Source: Oscillospiraceae bacterium (GTDB taxonomy: Bacteria > Bacillota_A > Clostridia > Oscillospirales > Oscillospiraceae). Taken from it: 11,715 nucleotides of DNA. The stretch spans positions 1-11,715 of the forward strand of contig SVLA01000059.1 of the NCBI GenBank assembly GCA_015068175.1. Direction: 5' to 3'. Both the position numbers and the translations under genes were made by a program. Below the pieces are notes generated by a model, which was not told the origin of the DNA, made no database searches, and worked only from the letters and a program-made list of their open reading frames with translations. Every line of letters starts with the position of its first letter. The first letter of the stretch is position 1. Positions 1 through 6,970 of the stretch are shown here, one piece after another.

Positions 1-3
1 CGG

Positions 4-618
4 TCAGGGTGCTGTAGGCAATGCGGCACCTTCGTAGGTGTTCCAGTGCTCCATGACGAACTTGATGTACAGTTCCGTCTGGCCCTCTGCCAGTTCCAGT
101 TCCAGAGAGGCCACCCGGCGGGAATTTTCAAAAGCCGGTCCATTGCCTTCCCGGCATTCCCAGATCAGCTCGTAGTTTTTGTTGTCAGCGGACATATAGA
201 CCTCGATGTAACCCTGCTGTGCGGATGCATCAGACTTGTTCACATCGCAGATCCAGTATCCGATTTCCAGATAGGCATTGTCCAGGGTCTCGCCCTCAGC
301 GGCGGTGATCTTCTGGACGTAGTAACCCTGCTCCTTGTATCCGCCGGGATTGACGATGGTCTCAAAGTTACCGGCCAGATACAGATTTTCACATTCCACG
401 GCACCGGCCGCGATCAGGGTGTCGCGGACCTTCTCCTTGTTCTCAGCATCTTTTTTCTCATTGCGGCCTTCAGCGATGCGGTTCATCTGGGTGAAGTCCA
501 AAGCGCTCTGCACCAGGGTGGAGTCTGCTTCGTCTGCGAACATGGTCATGGGCAGAACGGAGACCATCAACGCCAGTGCCAGGCACCATACGATGGCGCG
601 TCTTGTAATCTTCAACAT
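4..618 (-). CDS. Secreted protein with one surface-repeat module; reading frame apparently broken at the window edge
   Basis: Predicted exported protein of unknown function. Residues 1-28 form a signal peptide (KITRR, hydrophobic stretch, then MFA-DEA). The rest is one copy of the module found in the neighbouring wall-anchored protein: it shares LDFT, AGAV-CENL, AGN, NPGGY, YVQK, GET, LGYW, QGY, GQTELY and HWNTYEGA, which suggests a beta-sandwich. The start ATG at 616-618 has AGGAGG nine bases upstream. The ORF stops at TGA 4-6, just after HWNTYEGA. In the paralogous repeats GAGVAYS follows. Here, adding one base near position 23/24 restores GIAYSTLT and removes the stop. The true protein therefore probably continues beyond the left edge, and the stop comes from a one-base deletion (real or sequencing). 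It is the third gene of a minus-strand series, 71 bases after the previous stop codon. Function is not recognised. Confidence 0.75.
   Translation of the reverse strand: MLKITRRAIVWCLALALMVSVLPMTMFADEADSTLVQSALDFTQMNRIAEGRNEKKDAENKEKVRDTLIAAGAVECENLYLAGNFETIVNPGGYKEQGYYVQKITAAEGETLDNAYLEIGYWICDVNKSDASAQQGYIEVYMSADNKNYELIWECREGNGPAFENSRRVASLELELAEGQTELYIKFVMEHWNTYEGAALPTAP
23..24 (-). other. Probable one-base deletion (frameshift) in the secreted repeat protein
   Basis: Aligned with the paralogous repeat ends around 1441-1460 and 1930-1950, the minus strand reads GGTGCCG-CATTGCCTACAGC where the paralogs read GGTGCCGGTGTTGCTTACAGC. One missing base at 23/24 changes GAGIAYS into GAALPTAP followed by a stop. 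Seen directly in the alignment; whether it is a real mutation or an assembly error cannot be told. Confidence 0.7.
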
Positions 619-646
619 GGTGGGGGTCCTCCTTAATTAGGAAAGG

Positions 647-677
647 GTCCCGCCTCCCTCCGGGAGGAAGGCGGGAC
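647..677 (-). terminator. Strong intergenic hairpin between the two surface-protein genes (attenuator or mRNA-stabilising)
   Basis: GTCCCGCCT (647-655) pairs perfectly with AGGCGGGAC (669-677), and most of the bases between can extend the stem. It lies 12 bases after the stop of the wall-anchored gene and about 28 bases before the start of the next gene. On the minus strand it is followed by CCCTTTCC, not a clean T tract, so a processing or stabilising stem, or a partial terminator that sets gene ratios, is as likely as full termination. Confidence 0.5.
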
Positions 678-689
678 ATAGAATATGAT

Positions 690-2492
690 TTAGTTTTCCT
701 TCTTCTTCAGAACGGTGATGGCCAGGCCGGAAACTGCCAGCATGACAACAACAGCGCCGATGGCATCGCCGGTCTTGGGAGACTCGGTGCCTTCGCCCTC
801 AGTTGCGGGAGGAGTGACGGAACCGGCATCAGCGGTCTTGGCAGCCAGCTTGGAGAAACTCAGGCCACCGGAGGTCTGGCCGTTGTGGCGAACCACAAAG
901 AGCTTCACGTAAACCTTCTCAGCACCCTTGGTGTTGGCCAGGGAGATGGTGCCTTCGGTATAAGCGGAAGCTTCCCACTCAACGCCACGGCCCTCTTCGT
1001 CAGCATAAGCTTCTTCCCAATTCTCGCCATCGGTGGAGTACTCGATCCAGAACCAGCTGGGATCCTTGACCTTGGCCAGCCAGTAGCCGGCGGTCAGGCT
1101 CACGTCCTCAGCAAAGACCTTGCCTTCGCCGGCTTCCAGGGTCTGCATCACGGAGCACTCATTGTAACCATGGATCGGCGTTGCAAAAACATGGAAGCAA
1201 TCCTGCAGGACCCAGGGACCGCTGCCGTCAGGAATGGTCAGTCCCAGGCTTTCCATGGCGGCCTTGGCAGCAGCAAAGGCATCAGCGCAAGCCGCTTCAT
1301 CTTTTTCATCGGGCATACCTGCGCCTGCAAACTGGCTCAGCGTTCTGAAATCCGCTACGCTCTGAACAGTACCCTCAGGCAGTGCGGGCTCGGTGGGGGT
1401 GGGATCAGCAGGTGCCCCACCGGCAGTAATGCTCAGCTTGCTGTAAGCAACACCGGCGCCTTCATAGGTGTTCCAGTGCTGCATGGTCAGCTTCACATAC
1501 AGTTCGGTCTGGCCGGGAGTGAAGGGCAGGTCCAGGCTGATTTCCTTGCGGGCAGCGGCGCCCTGGTTGTCGGTAGCGACCTCCGTCCAGTCGGTGCCAT
1601 TGGCAGAAACAGACAATTTAACATAGCCCTGAGGATCAGAGGTCAGGACCCAATAACCCAGATCCAGTTTGGCACTCTGAATAGTCTCCCCTGCGGGCGC
1701 AGCAACCTTCTGAACGAAGTAGCCTTCGCCCTGGTAGCCGCCGGGGTTGGCGATGTTCTCGTTATTGCCGGCCACCATCAGGTTTTCAGCGGCAACGGCA
1801 CCTGCGTTGATGATGTAAGCGGCAATGTCAGCCTTGCTTACATTTTCGTCCATGCGGGGCATCTTAGTGAAGTCCAGGTTGCTCTCCAGACCGGTCTCTG
1901 CGGCAGGGGCAGGAACATTGATGGTAACCTTGCTGTAAGCAACACCGGCACCTTCATAGGTGTTCCAATGCTGCATGGTCAGCTTCACATACAGTTCGGT
2001 CTGGCCGGCAGCGAAGGGCAGGTCCAGGCTGATCTCCTTGCGGGTAGCTTCCAACAGAGCGCCGTTGCCCTGGTTGTCGGTAGCGACCTCCGTCCAGTCG
2101 GTGCCATTGGCAGAAACAGACAATTTAACATAGCCCTGAGGATCAGAGGTCAGAACCCAATATCCCAGATCCAGCTTTGCATTCTGAATGGTCTCGCCGG
2201 CAGCGGCGGTGACCTTCTGAACGAAGTAGCCTTCACCGGCATAGCCGCCGGGGTTGGCAACGTTCTCGTGATTGCCGGCCACCATCAGGTTTTCACAGGC
2301 AACAGCGCCTGCACCAATAATGTAGGCGGCGGTATCCGCTTTGTTCACATCCTCGGCCATTCTGGGCATAGCGGTAAAGTCCAGAACACTTTCGACCTTG
2401 GTGCAGGTGGCATCTGCCGAAGCGACCAACGACAGGGATACCAGCATTGCCAGGCAGACCAGCAAAGCCAGCATAGAACGGGTTTTCTTCAT
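690..2492 (-). CDS. Cell-wall-anchored (SPKTG) protein with three beta-rich repeat modules
   Basis: A 600-aa surface protein of unknown ligand. Residues 1-26 are a signal peptide (MKKTRSM, hydrophobic core, ASA). Two nearly identical modules follow (about 30-193 and 200-358), both with LDFT.MPRM, AGAVA.ENLMVAGN, NPGGY, GEGYFVQKV, LDLGYW, GYVKLSVSANGTDWTEV, GQTELYVKLTMQHWNTYEGAGVAYSK. A diverged third module lies at about 375-551 (GYWLAKVKD, WIEYSTDGENWEEAY, EKVYVKLFV, GGLSFSKL). Then come a Pro/Thr/Glu-rich spacer, the sorting motif SPKTGD (571-576), a hydrophobic segment and a KKKEN tail, so a sortase should attach it to peptidoglycan. The modules look like beta-sandwich, carbohydrate-binding-type domains; this is inference from the YVKLSVSANGTDWTEV and LYVKL strands. 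The start is ATG 2490-2492, because GGAG lies nine bases upstream; an upstream TTG would fall before that site. The gene lies 76 bases after the lipoprotein gene and is probably co-transcribed with it. Confidence 0.85.
   Translation of the reverse strand: MKKTRSMLALLVCLAMLVSLSLVASADATCTKVESVLDFTAMPRMAEDVNKADTAAYIIGAGAVACENLMVAGNHENVANPGGYAGEGYFVQKVTAAAGETIQNAKLDLGYWVLTSDPQGYVKLSVSANGTDWTEVATDNQGNGALLEATRKEISLDLPFAAGQTELYVKLTMQHWNTYEGAGVAYSKVTINVPAPAAETGLESNLDFTKMPRMDENVSKADIAAYIINAGAVAAENLMVAGNNENIANPGGYQGEGYFVQKVAAPAGETIQSAKLDLGYWVLTSDPQGYVKLSVSANGTDWTEVATDNQGAAARKEISLDLPFTPGQTELYVKLTMQHWNTYEGAGVAYSKLSITAGGAPADPTPTEPALPEGTVQSVADFRTLSQFAGAGMPDEKDEAACADAFAAAKAAMESLGLTIPDGSGPWVLQDCFHVFATPIHGYNECSVMQTLEAGEGKVFAEDVSLTAGYWLAKVKDPSWFWIEYSTDGENWEEAYADEEGRGVEWEASAYTEGTISLANTKGAEKVYVKLFVVRHNGQTSGGLSFSKLAAKTADAGSVTPPATEGEGTESPKTGDAIGAVVVMLAVSGLAITVLKKKEN
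840..1370 (-). repeat. Diverged third module of the wall-anchored protein
   Basis: It encodes a module recognisable by the same order of elements (VQSVADF, a long helix-prone Ala-rich insert, GYW, DGENWEEAY, EKVYVKL, SFSKL) but with little sequence identity to repeats 1 and 2. It also has two cysteines (DCFH and NECS) that the other modules lack. Confidence 0.6.
1419..1895 (-). repeat. Surface module, repeat 2 of the wall-anchored protein
   Basis: DNA encoding the second module. It is nearly identical to repeat 1, including an exact 87-base match (1560-1646 with 2067-2153). It lacks about five residues that repeat 1 has after DNQG (repeat 1: NGALLEATRKE; repeat 2: AAARKE). Confidence 0.85.
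1914..2402 (-). repeat. Surface module, repeat 1 of the wall-anchored protein
   Basis: DNA encoding the first module. The repeat period is about 507 bases, and high DNA identity with repeat 2 points to a recent duplication or ongoing gene conversion. Confidence 0.85.
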
Positions 2493-2568
2493 AACGATTC
2501 TCTCCTTCAAAAAATATTGTTGCGGGGGTTGTATTCTCCTTCAGCGTTTCATCGCTGTTAAAGATGAG

Positions 2569-5500
2569 TCAGTCCCGAAGCTCCACAGCGCGGGTACGGT
2601 CATTGACCGTATAGGGGCAATAGGTGGCGGTGATGGTCTGGCCTTCCCACAGACCCAGGGACTCCACCAGGGCCAGCTTGCCCATTTCGCCGGTGGCGCC
2701 GGCAAAATTCAGCAATGTTTCATAGCCGATCTCCAGCCGTTTGACGGTGCCGTCAGCGGCCTGGATGGTCACGGCGGCGTTGGTCATCTTCTGCAGGTCG
2801 ATCTGCTCCACCTTGATGACCTTACCGGTGATCTCGCCGTACCAGGCATTGATCTCCACCACACGGCCCTGGTCATTGAGCTTGACCTGCACATAGTCGT
2901 TGACTTGGAGTTCGCTGATATTACATTCTTTCAGATCTTCCACGGCTGTTCCGTCCGCACCCCGGCGGATCACCGCATCAACGGTCATGGAGAACGCCGC
3001 GGAGTGGCAGTAGTCCGTCACTTCCACATCCTGGGAGATCACGCTGATACTGCCGGTGGAAGCAACAAGGAGCCGCGCCTCAAATTCATGGGGATAAACC
3101 TTGGACACACGCTCTTCCAGGGACACCGGGAAAGAGACCTTGCCGTTTTCCGGAGCGGTATCACCGGCGGAGATCAGCCAATCGCCCGCTTCCGTCTGGG
3201 TCAGGGACCATTTACCGCTGTCAGCCAGCAGAGAAACGGTCACATCCGCATCGGAGCTGGCGCTCATGGTAAAGCGGACCTGGCTGTCGGACACTTCCTT
3301 CAGCGTAACGGTGACCTTGGCCATGCCGTCCACGGCGATCTCCACGGGATACTCGCCCAACTGTCCGTAACCGGACACGGTAAAGGTGGCCGGCAAAAGC
3401 TGGCTGATGGCCTGGGAAATGGCGGCGAATGCCTCGCCGTAATTGCCCTGGGCATACAGGTTGTACGCCGTTTCATAATGTTTCTTCTGAGTCTGGGTCG
3501 TCAGCTTACCACCGACTTCTTCCAGATAGCGGTTCAGCATCCGCTCCACATCGGCCCGGGCGGCAATGATCTGGCACCGTACCCGGTTTTCAGCATAAGT
3601 GTAGATACTGCCGTCCGCGGCTCCGGCCTTGATGGAGGGGCGGCAAATGGCCACTTTTTCGATGCTCATGGCCGCAAGCTGTGTGCTGGCCGCCCCTTCG
3701 CCGTAGATCCGAACGCAGATATAGATCTCTTCATTACCGGCATACAGCGCCGGATCGATGGTCACGCTCTGGGTGGCGCTGTCAAATACGCCCACAGACT
3801 TCAGCGTCTCCATAGAGCCGCCCACCAGCACTTCCAGACGGGCGCCGTCCACGGCAAAAGTGCCGGTCACATCCACCTGCAGGCCCGTTCCGTAGCTTGC
3901 GGCATCGGCCAGCCGGTAGGTCAGGCTGCCGCCGCCCTCTGCATTGGGAGTCACCGCGGCGCCGTCCCACCGCAAACCGGAGATCTGCACCAGGGTCTTG
4001 TTCTGAGCAAAGGCGGTCCGCAGGGAGAAGTCGCTTTCGTAGATGGCAACGGCGCCATAGTTCCGGACTTCCATCAGGGTATTTTCCACCGTGGATTCGT
4101 CGATGACATTCTGCTGATCGCTGCTCAGCAGTACATTATAAATAATGACACCTTCCAGACCGTAGGCATAGCATTGGGACAGTACCCGGAAATCCGTGCT
4201 GCCCATGCCTCCCGGGAAACCGGCCCGCTCCGCGTTGATGTTGGAGAAGGAGCCGTAAGCGATGAGGTAATCCAGGGCCCGGACGTTGTCCTGATCCTGG
4301 TAAATGGACCACTCACCGCCAAAGTGGATGGAATCCAGCACATGGTTCTCCCAGGCCCGCTGATTTTCATCCCAGTTGGGATAGATGTAGTGGATGGGGG
4401 TATGGGAATAGGAATCGCTGACCATCTGCTCCGTGGGATAGCTGATCTGGCCGTCCTTGATGGTAATGTAGTTGTACCCCAGACCCTCTGCCATGGCATT
4501 GCCCACTTCGGAGATGTAGGTATTGAGATTGCGGTACAGCCAGTATGCTTCCTCCTGGCTCAATCCGTCGCTGGGATCCAGGGTGATACCGTCCTTGGCC
4601 GCATCCTCGACCACATATGTGGAGAAATCGCCCACGCCGGTGGGATAGTTGTTGAAATCATACTTGGTCCAGTTGATGGGCCAGTAGTAAGGTTCGTTTT
4701 CCGTATACAGATGGACCGCCGGCAATTCCTGCCCGGCCAGGGCCATCTCCGCCGTGCGGAGCTGAATGAATTCCACGGTCTCCCGGATCCGCTGTACCCG
4801 CACGCTGTTGTAGTAGTCGTTGTTCATGGACAGCCAGGGAGTATTGGACCATTCGTTGGGGGAGCTGAGCTGCCATTGGCCGCGGCCGTCCGAATTCTTG
4901 TGATCGTAAGTGATCTGCTGATAGGTCACATCCTGCCACGCGCCGCCCTGACCGTCCATGCCGGAGGGGGTGCCGCCCCACCAGGAGTTGATGCCCAGAT
5001 ACAGCACCGCGCCGGTCTGGGCCGAAGCCATCAGCACATTGTTCAGCCAGGCTTCCGTATTTTTCTTGCCCCATTGCAGATACTGGATCTCCCAGCACAG
5101 GCCGATGTTGTACATACCGGCGCATTTGTAGCTTTCCACCAGGGACTTAAGATACTCCAGATTGAGATTGTTGGGCTGTTCGTTGATCATCAGCACGACA
5201 TCCATCTTCTTGCTGATCCCCTGCTCTGCGGCCTTGGTTTCGGGATCGCTGACGGCCCACACCCGATGGAACCGCACTTCCCCCTCGCCCTTGTTGACGA
5301 TCCGCACGATCAGGCTGCCGCTGTCGCCCACCACCTGGGCGGAAATGTCAAAAAACGCATGATTGGGGCCGTCGGCCATAGGCTCATAAGTCCGGCCAAA
5401 CACTTCCACGCCGTTAACGTACACGCTGTAGCACACCGCGTTGTCGGTCCGCAGATGGATCTCCTCGATGTCCAGCATAGCTGCCTTCCCCGGTGTCACA

Positions 5501-5814
5501 CCGGTAATGGTGAAGGTCATTTCCGAATCATAACCCTTCAATGTCCGCACGGTGTAGCTGCCGTCATTATCGCCCACCAGGACGCTGACCTTTTTTGTTT
5601 CGGATGTGCCAAGGGTCTGGAGATCTGCCGGTTCCGTCAGATCGACCCCGTCCACGGCGCTGCCGCCGAAGGATACCATAGCCGTCGGTGTCTGCAGATT
5701 CAACACAATCTCCTCCCCATCAGGATTTGGATTTTCCACCCGGACGCATCCGGTTATCAGCGACAAAAGTACGCCCAATATCAACAAGCCACACAGCAAA
5801 CGTTTCATTAACAT
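2569..5814 (-). CDS. Large secreted lipoprotein, putative clan GH-A-like glycoside hydrolase
   Basis: A 1081-aa exported lipoprotein, probably acting on a glycan outside the cell. Residues 1-23 are a lipoprotein signal ending in the lipobox SLITGC (Cys23). An N-terminal beta-sandwich (about 35-190: YSVYVNGVEVFGR, FHRVWAVSD) is followed by a barrel-like region (about 200-605). This region contains HLYTENEPYYW, where Asn373-Glu374-Pro resembles the GH-A acid/base motif after strand 4. IHFGGEW (Glu501) is the best nucleophile candidate; Glu529 in NINAERAGFPGG is an alternative. Then come another beta-rich region (about 620-725), a helical stretch (about 740-810), more beta structure, and a C-terminal beta-barrel-like part (VNDYVQVKL, YGEITGKVIKVEQ). 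The start ATG 5812-5814 has GGAGG seven bases upstream; reading further upstream only adds non-signal sequence. It is the first gene of the minus-strand operon and diverges from the AraC gene. The glycosidase family is not recognised; the secreted nature is firm, catalysis is inferred. Confidence 0.75.
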   Translation of the reverse strand: MLMKRLLCGLLILGVLLSLITGCVRVENPNPDGEEIVLNLQTPTAMVSFGGSAVDGVDLTEPADLQTLGTSETKKVSVLVGDNDGSYTVRTLKGYDSEMTFTITGVTPGKAAMLDIEEIHLRTDNAVCYSVYVNGVEVFGRTYEPMADGPNHAFFDISAQVVGDSGSLIVRIVNKGEGEVRFHRVWAVSDPETKAAEQGISKKMDVVLMINEQPNNLNLEYLKSLVESYKCAGMYNIGLCWEIQYLQWGKKNTEAWLNNVLMASAQTGAVLYLGINSWWGGTPSGMDGQGGAWQDVTYQQITYDHKNSDGRGQWQLSSPNEWSNTPWLSMNNDYYNSVRVQRIRETVEFIQLRTAEMALAGQELPAVHLYTENEPYYWPINWTKYDFNNYPTGVGDFSTYVVEDAAKDGITLDPSDGLSQEEAYWLYRNLNTYISEVGNAMAEGLGYNYITIKDGQISYPTEQMVSDSYSHTPIHYIYPNWDENQRAWENHVLDSIHFGGEWSIYQDQDNVRALDYLIAYGSFSNINAERAGFPGGMGSTDFRVLSQCYAYGLEGVIIYNVLLSSDQQNVIDESTVENTLMEVRNYGAVAIYESDFSLRTAFAQNKTLVQISGLRWDGAAVTPNAEGGGSLTYRLADAASYGTGLQVDVTGTFAVDGARLEVLVGGSMETLKSVGVFDSATQSVTIDPALYAGNEEIYICVRIYGEGAASTQLAAMSIEKVAICRPSIKAGAADGSIYTYAENRVRCQIIAARADVERMLNRYLEEVGGKLTTQTQKKHYETAYNLYAQGNYGEAFAAISQAISQLLPATFTVSGYGQLGEYPVEIAVDGMAKVTVTLKEVSDSQVRFTMSASSDADVTVSLLADSGKWSLTQTEAGDWLISAGDTAPENGKVSFPVSLEERVSKVYPHEFEARLLVASTGSISVISQDVEVTDYCHSAAFSMTVDAVIRRGADGTAVEDLKECNISELQVNDYVQVKLNDQGRVVEINAWYGEITGKVIKVEQIDLQKMTNAAVTIQAADGTVKRLEIGYETLLNFAGATGEMGKLALVESLGLWEGQTITATYCPYTVNDRTRAVELRD

Positions 5815-5858
5815 CGACCTTCCTCCAAAAAAGCAATTCTCTTTTCCAAGCTGACCTA

Positions 5859-5887
5859 TTGACAGCAAATCAGCCAAAAGGTATACT
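5859..5887 (+). promoter_or_regulatory. Consensus sigma-70-type promoter of the araC-family gene
   Basis: TTGACA (5859-5864), 17-base spacer, TATACT (5882-5887) on the plus strand: a full -35, optimal spacing and a 5/6 -10. It would start about 135 nt before the regulator's ATG. The spacer begins with GCAAAT (5865-5870), the same hexamer found in the shared operator, which would allow autoregulation. Confidence 0.65.
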
Positions 5888-5950
5888 GAATATAGTCCGC
5901 AGAACCGTTCATAAATAATGCCCAAATTCATTCCGTAATTGCTTACCTTT

Positions 5951-5979
5951 ATTCTACAATAACACTAATTCCCCTACAA
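5951..5979 (-). promoter_or_regulatory. Candidate activator-dependent promoter for the lipoprotein/surface-protein operon
   Basis: On the minus strand TTGTAG (5979-5974), 17 bases, TAGAAT (5956-5951). The -35 is poor and the -10 good, as in activator-dependent promoters. The shared 26-bp site ends eight bases upstream of the -35. A 20-bp-spaced direct repeat of ATTGTAG (5980-5974 and 5960-5954) overlaps both elements. The predicted leader is about 130 nt. An alternative -10, TATATT, at 5894-5889 lacks a good -35. Confidence 0.4.
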
Positions 5980-5986
5980 TCTTGTT

Positions 5987-6012
5987 ATGTTGCCGATTTA
6001 TCCGCAAATGTG
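5987..6012 (+). promoter_or_regulatory. Predicted AraC-family operator, copy 1
   Basis: The site reads ATGTTGC, two variable bases, ATTTAT, one variable base, CGCAAATGTG. It matches 23 of 26 bases at 8252-8277 upstream of the GH27 gene. It contains TTGC-N10-GCAA. It lies just upstream of the -35 of the minus-strand operon and within the leader of the araC gene. Assigning it to the AraC protein is inference from position. Confidence 0.6.
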
Positions 6013-6028
6013 ACTTTTGGAGGATGTT

Positions 6029-6478
6029 ATGCTGATCAAACCCACCAGTTTCAGTTTTATCGCCCTGGAGGCGCAAAACGGCCCTCTGAATCTGTGCCAT
6101 TGCGGCACCGACACCTGCCGTCCCGGTATGTCCAACGGCCCCATCGTTAAAAATTTCTACCTGGTCCATTATGTTATTTCCGGCAAGGGGTACTACACCG
6201 TGGGCAATCGACGTCACATTTTAGGACCCGGTGACGCTTTCCTGATCCGACCCGGCAAGACCGTGGTCTACACCGCCGACAAGGAGGACCCCTGGCAGTA
6301 TTGCTTCTTCGCCTTTAACGGCGAAGCGGCGGAATATTACATCAACCGCACCGCCTTCGGCTCCAGCGACGTGACCCACATCGGTGACGACACCCTTTAC
6401 AACCTAGTCAGCGAGACCACGGACACCATTTCCGCATACCCCGCAACAGCGACATCTACGCCCTTTCCCAGCTCATGA
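6029..6478 (+). CDS. AraC-family regulator, N-terminal (cupin sensor) part; frame broken near 6440
   Basis: This is the N-terminal sensor half of an AraC/XylS-family transcription activator of the sugar-operon type. Residues from about 10 to 125 form the AraC-binding cupin: LVHYVISGKGYYTVGNRRHILGPGDAFLIRPG is split here as LVHYVISGKG, YYTVGNRRH and GPGDAFLIRPG, the usual beta-strand/GxGD pattern, followed by YCFFAFNG. The start ATG 6029-6031 has GGAGG (6019-6023) five bases upstream. After ISAYP the frame is lost: the given frame reads an unrelated Ala/Thr/Ser/Pro tail to TGA 6476-6478. Adding one C to the CCCC run at 6439-6442 gives RNSDIYALSQLMKILLL and joins it to the next ORF, making one 288-aa protein (6029-6894), the normal size for the family. 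It probably senses a sugar and activates the divergent operon and the GH27 gene. Confidence 0.8.
   Translation: MLIKPTSFSFIALEAQNGPLNLCHCGTDTCRPGMSNGPIVKNFYLVHYVISGKGYYTVGNRRHILGPGDAFLIRPGKTVVYTADKEDPWQYCFFAFNGEAAEYYINRTAFGSSDVTHIGDDTLYNLVSETTDTISAYPATATSTPFPSS
6439..6442 (+). other. Probable one-base deletion in a C run (frameshift within the araC-family gene)
   Basis: CCCC here would be CCCCC in the intact gene (TAC CCC CGC AAC). With one more C the two half-frames join and no stop remains before 6894. As given, the first frame ends in TGA overlapping ATG of the second frame (ATGA, 6475-6478). No Shine-Dalgarno sequence precedes that ATG. Confidence 0.75.
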
Positions 6479-6894
6479 AGATCCTTCTGCTCTTCGCCGA
6501 GCACTACGCCGACAATGAGACCGGCCACAGCCGCATCCTCCGGCCCGACATTCAGAAAGTGCTGGACTTTATCTCTTATCACTACGCCGATCCCATCACC
6601 GTCATGGATATGTCCCGGCTGGTGGCTTTGGAGCGCAGTTATTTCTGCCGTACCTTCAAAAGCGCCGTGGGTATCTCCCCCAAGGATTACCTGACCAAAT
6701 TCCGGCTGGACAAGGCCCGGCAGTTGCTGACGGAAACCTCCATCCCCATCGGCAAGGTGGCGGAAGCCGTGGGGTTCCAGTCCTTCTCCTCCTTCTCCCG
6801 GCTTTTCACCGCCCAATACCAGCAGTCCCCCAGTCGATACCGTAAGACCTTCCTGCAGGAGGCCCCGGAATCCCCCGCCTTGGGCTCCCACTGA
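6475..6894 (+). CDS. AraC-family regulator, C-terminal DNA-binding part
   Basis: This is the DNA-binding half of the split regulator. It holds the two helix-turn-helix units of the AraC family: HTH1 around ITVMDMSRLVALERSYFCRTFK, seen as DMSRLVALERSYFCRTFK, then GISPKDYLTKFRLDKARQLL. HTH2 is IGKVAEAVGFQSFSSFSRLF, ending with the family signature ...Q-SPSRYRK. Translation on its own could start only at ATG 6475, by stop-start coupling (ATGA) with the preceding frame and without a ribosome binding site. A single 288-aa gene interrupted by a one-base deletion is the more likely origin. It ends at TGA 6892-6894, converging on the GH27 gene. If the break is real, the DNA-binding part would be separated from its sensor and the locus might be mis-regulated. 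Confidence 0.8.
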   Translation: MKILLLFAEHYADNETGHSRILRPDIQKVLDFISYHYADPITVMDMSRLVALERSYFCRTFKSAVGISPKDYLTKFRLDKARQLLTETSIPIGKVAEAVGFQSFSSFSRLFTAQYQQSPSRYRKTFLQEAPESPALGSH

Positions 6895-6918
6895 TCCCCG
6901 CCATGACTAAAGATCCAC

Positions 6919-6946
6919 GGGCGTGTTGCTTTTTTGCAACACGCCC
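6919..6946. terminator. Perfect 11-bp hairpin after the araC-family gene
   Basis: GGGCGTGTTGC (6919-6929) pairs with GCAACACGCCC (6936-6946) around a T6 loop. It begins 24 bases after the regulator's stop. Neither side has a clean T tract (plus side TTAAAC), so it may be a 3'-end stabilising stem or a weak terminator in front of the better one at 6971-7002. Confidence 0.45.
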
Positions 6947-6970
6947 TTAAACTGGCTGACCAAAACAAAA

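Noticed and set aside
2542..2557. Small hairpin CAGCG-N6-CGCTG between the lipoprotein gene and the wall-anchored gene, considered as a terminator
   Set aside because: Only five base pairs and no T tract; the genes are more likely co-transcribed.
885..2561. A 558-codon plus-strand open frame over the wall-anchored protein gene
   Set aside because: It mirrors the repeats of the real gene and has no start signal or family features.
2341..5811. A 1156-codon open frame on the plus strand opposite the lipoprotein gene
   Set aside because: It is a shadow of the GC-rich minus-strand gene. Its His/Gly/Ala-rich translation has no domain, no signal and no ribosome binding site, while the minus strand has a lipobox, recognisable motifs and a good start.
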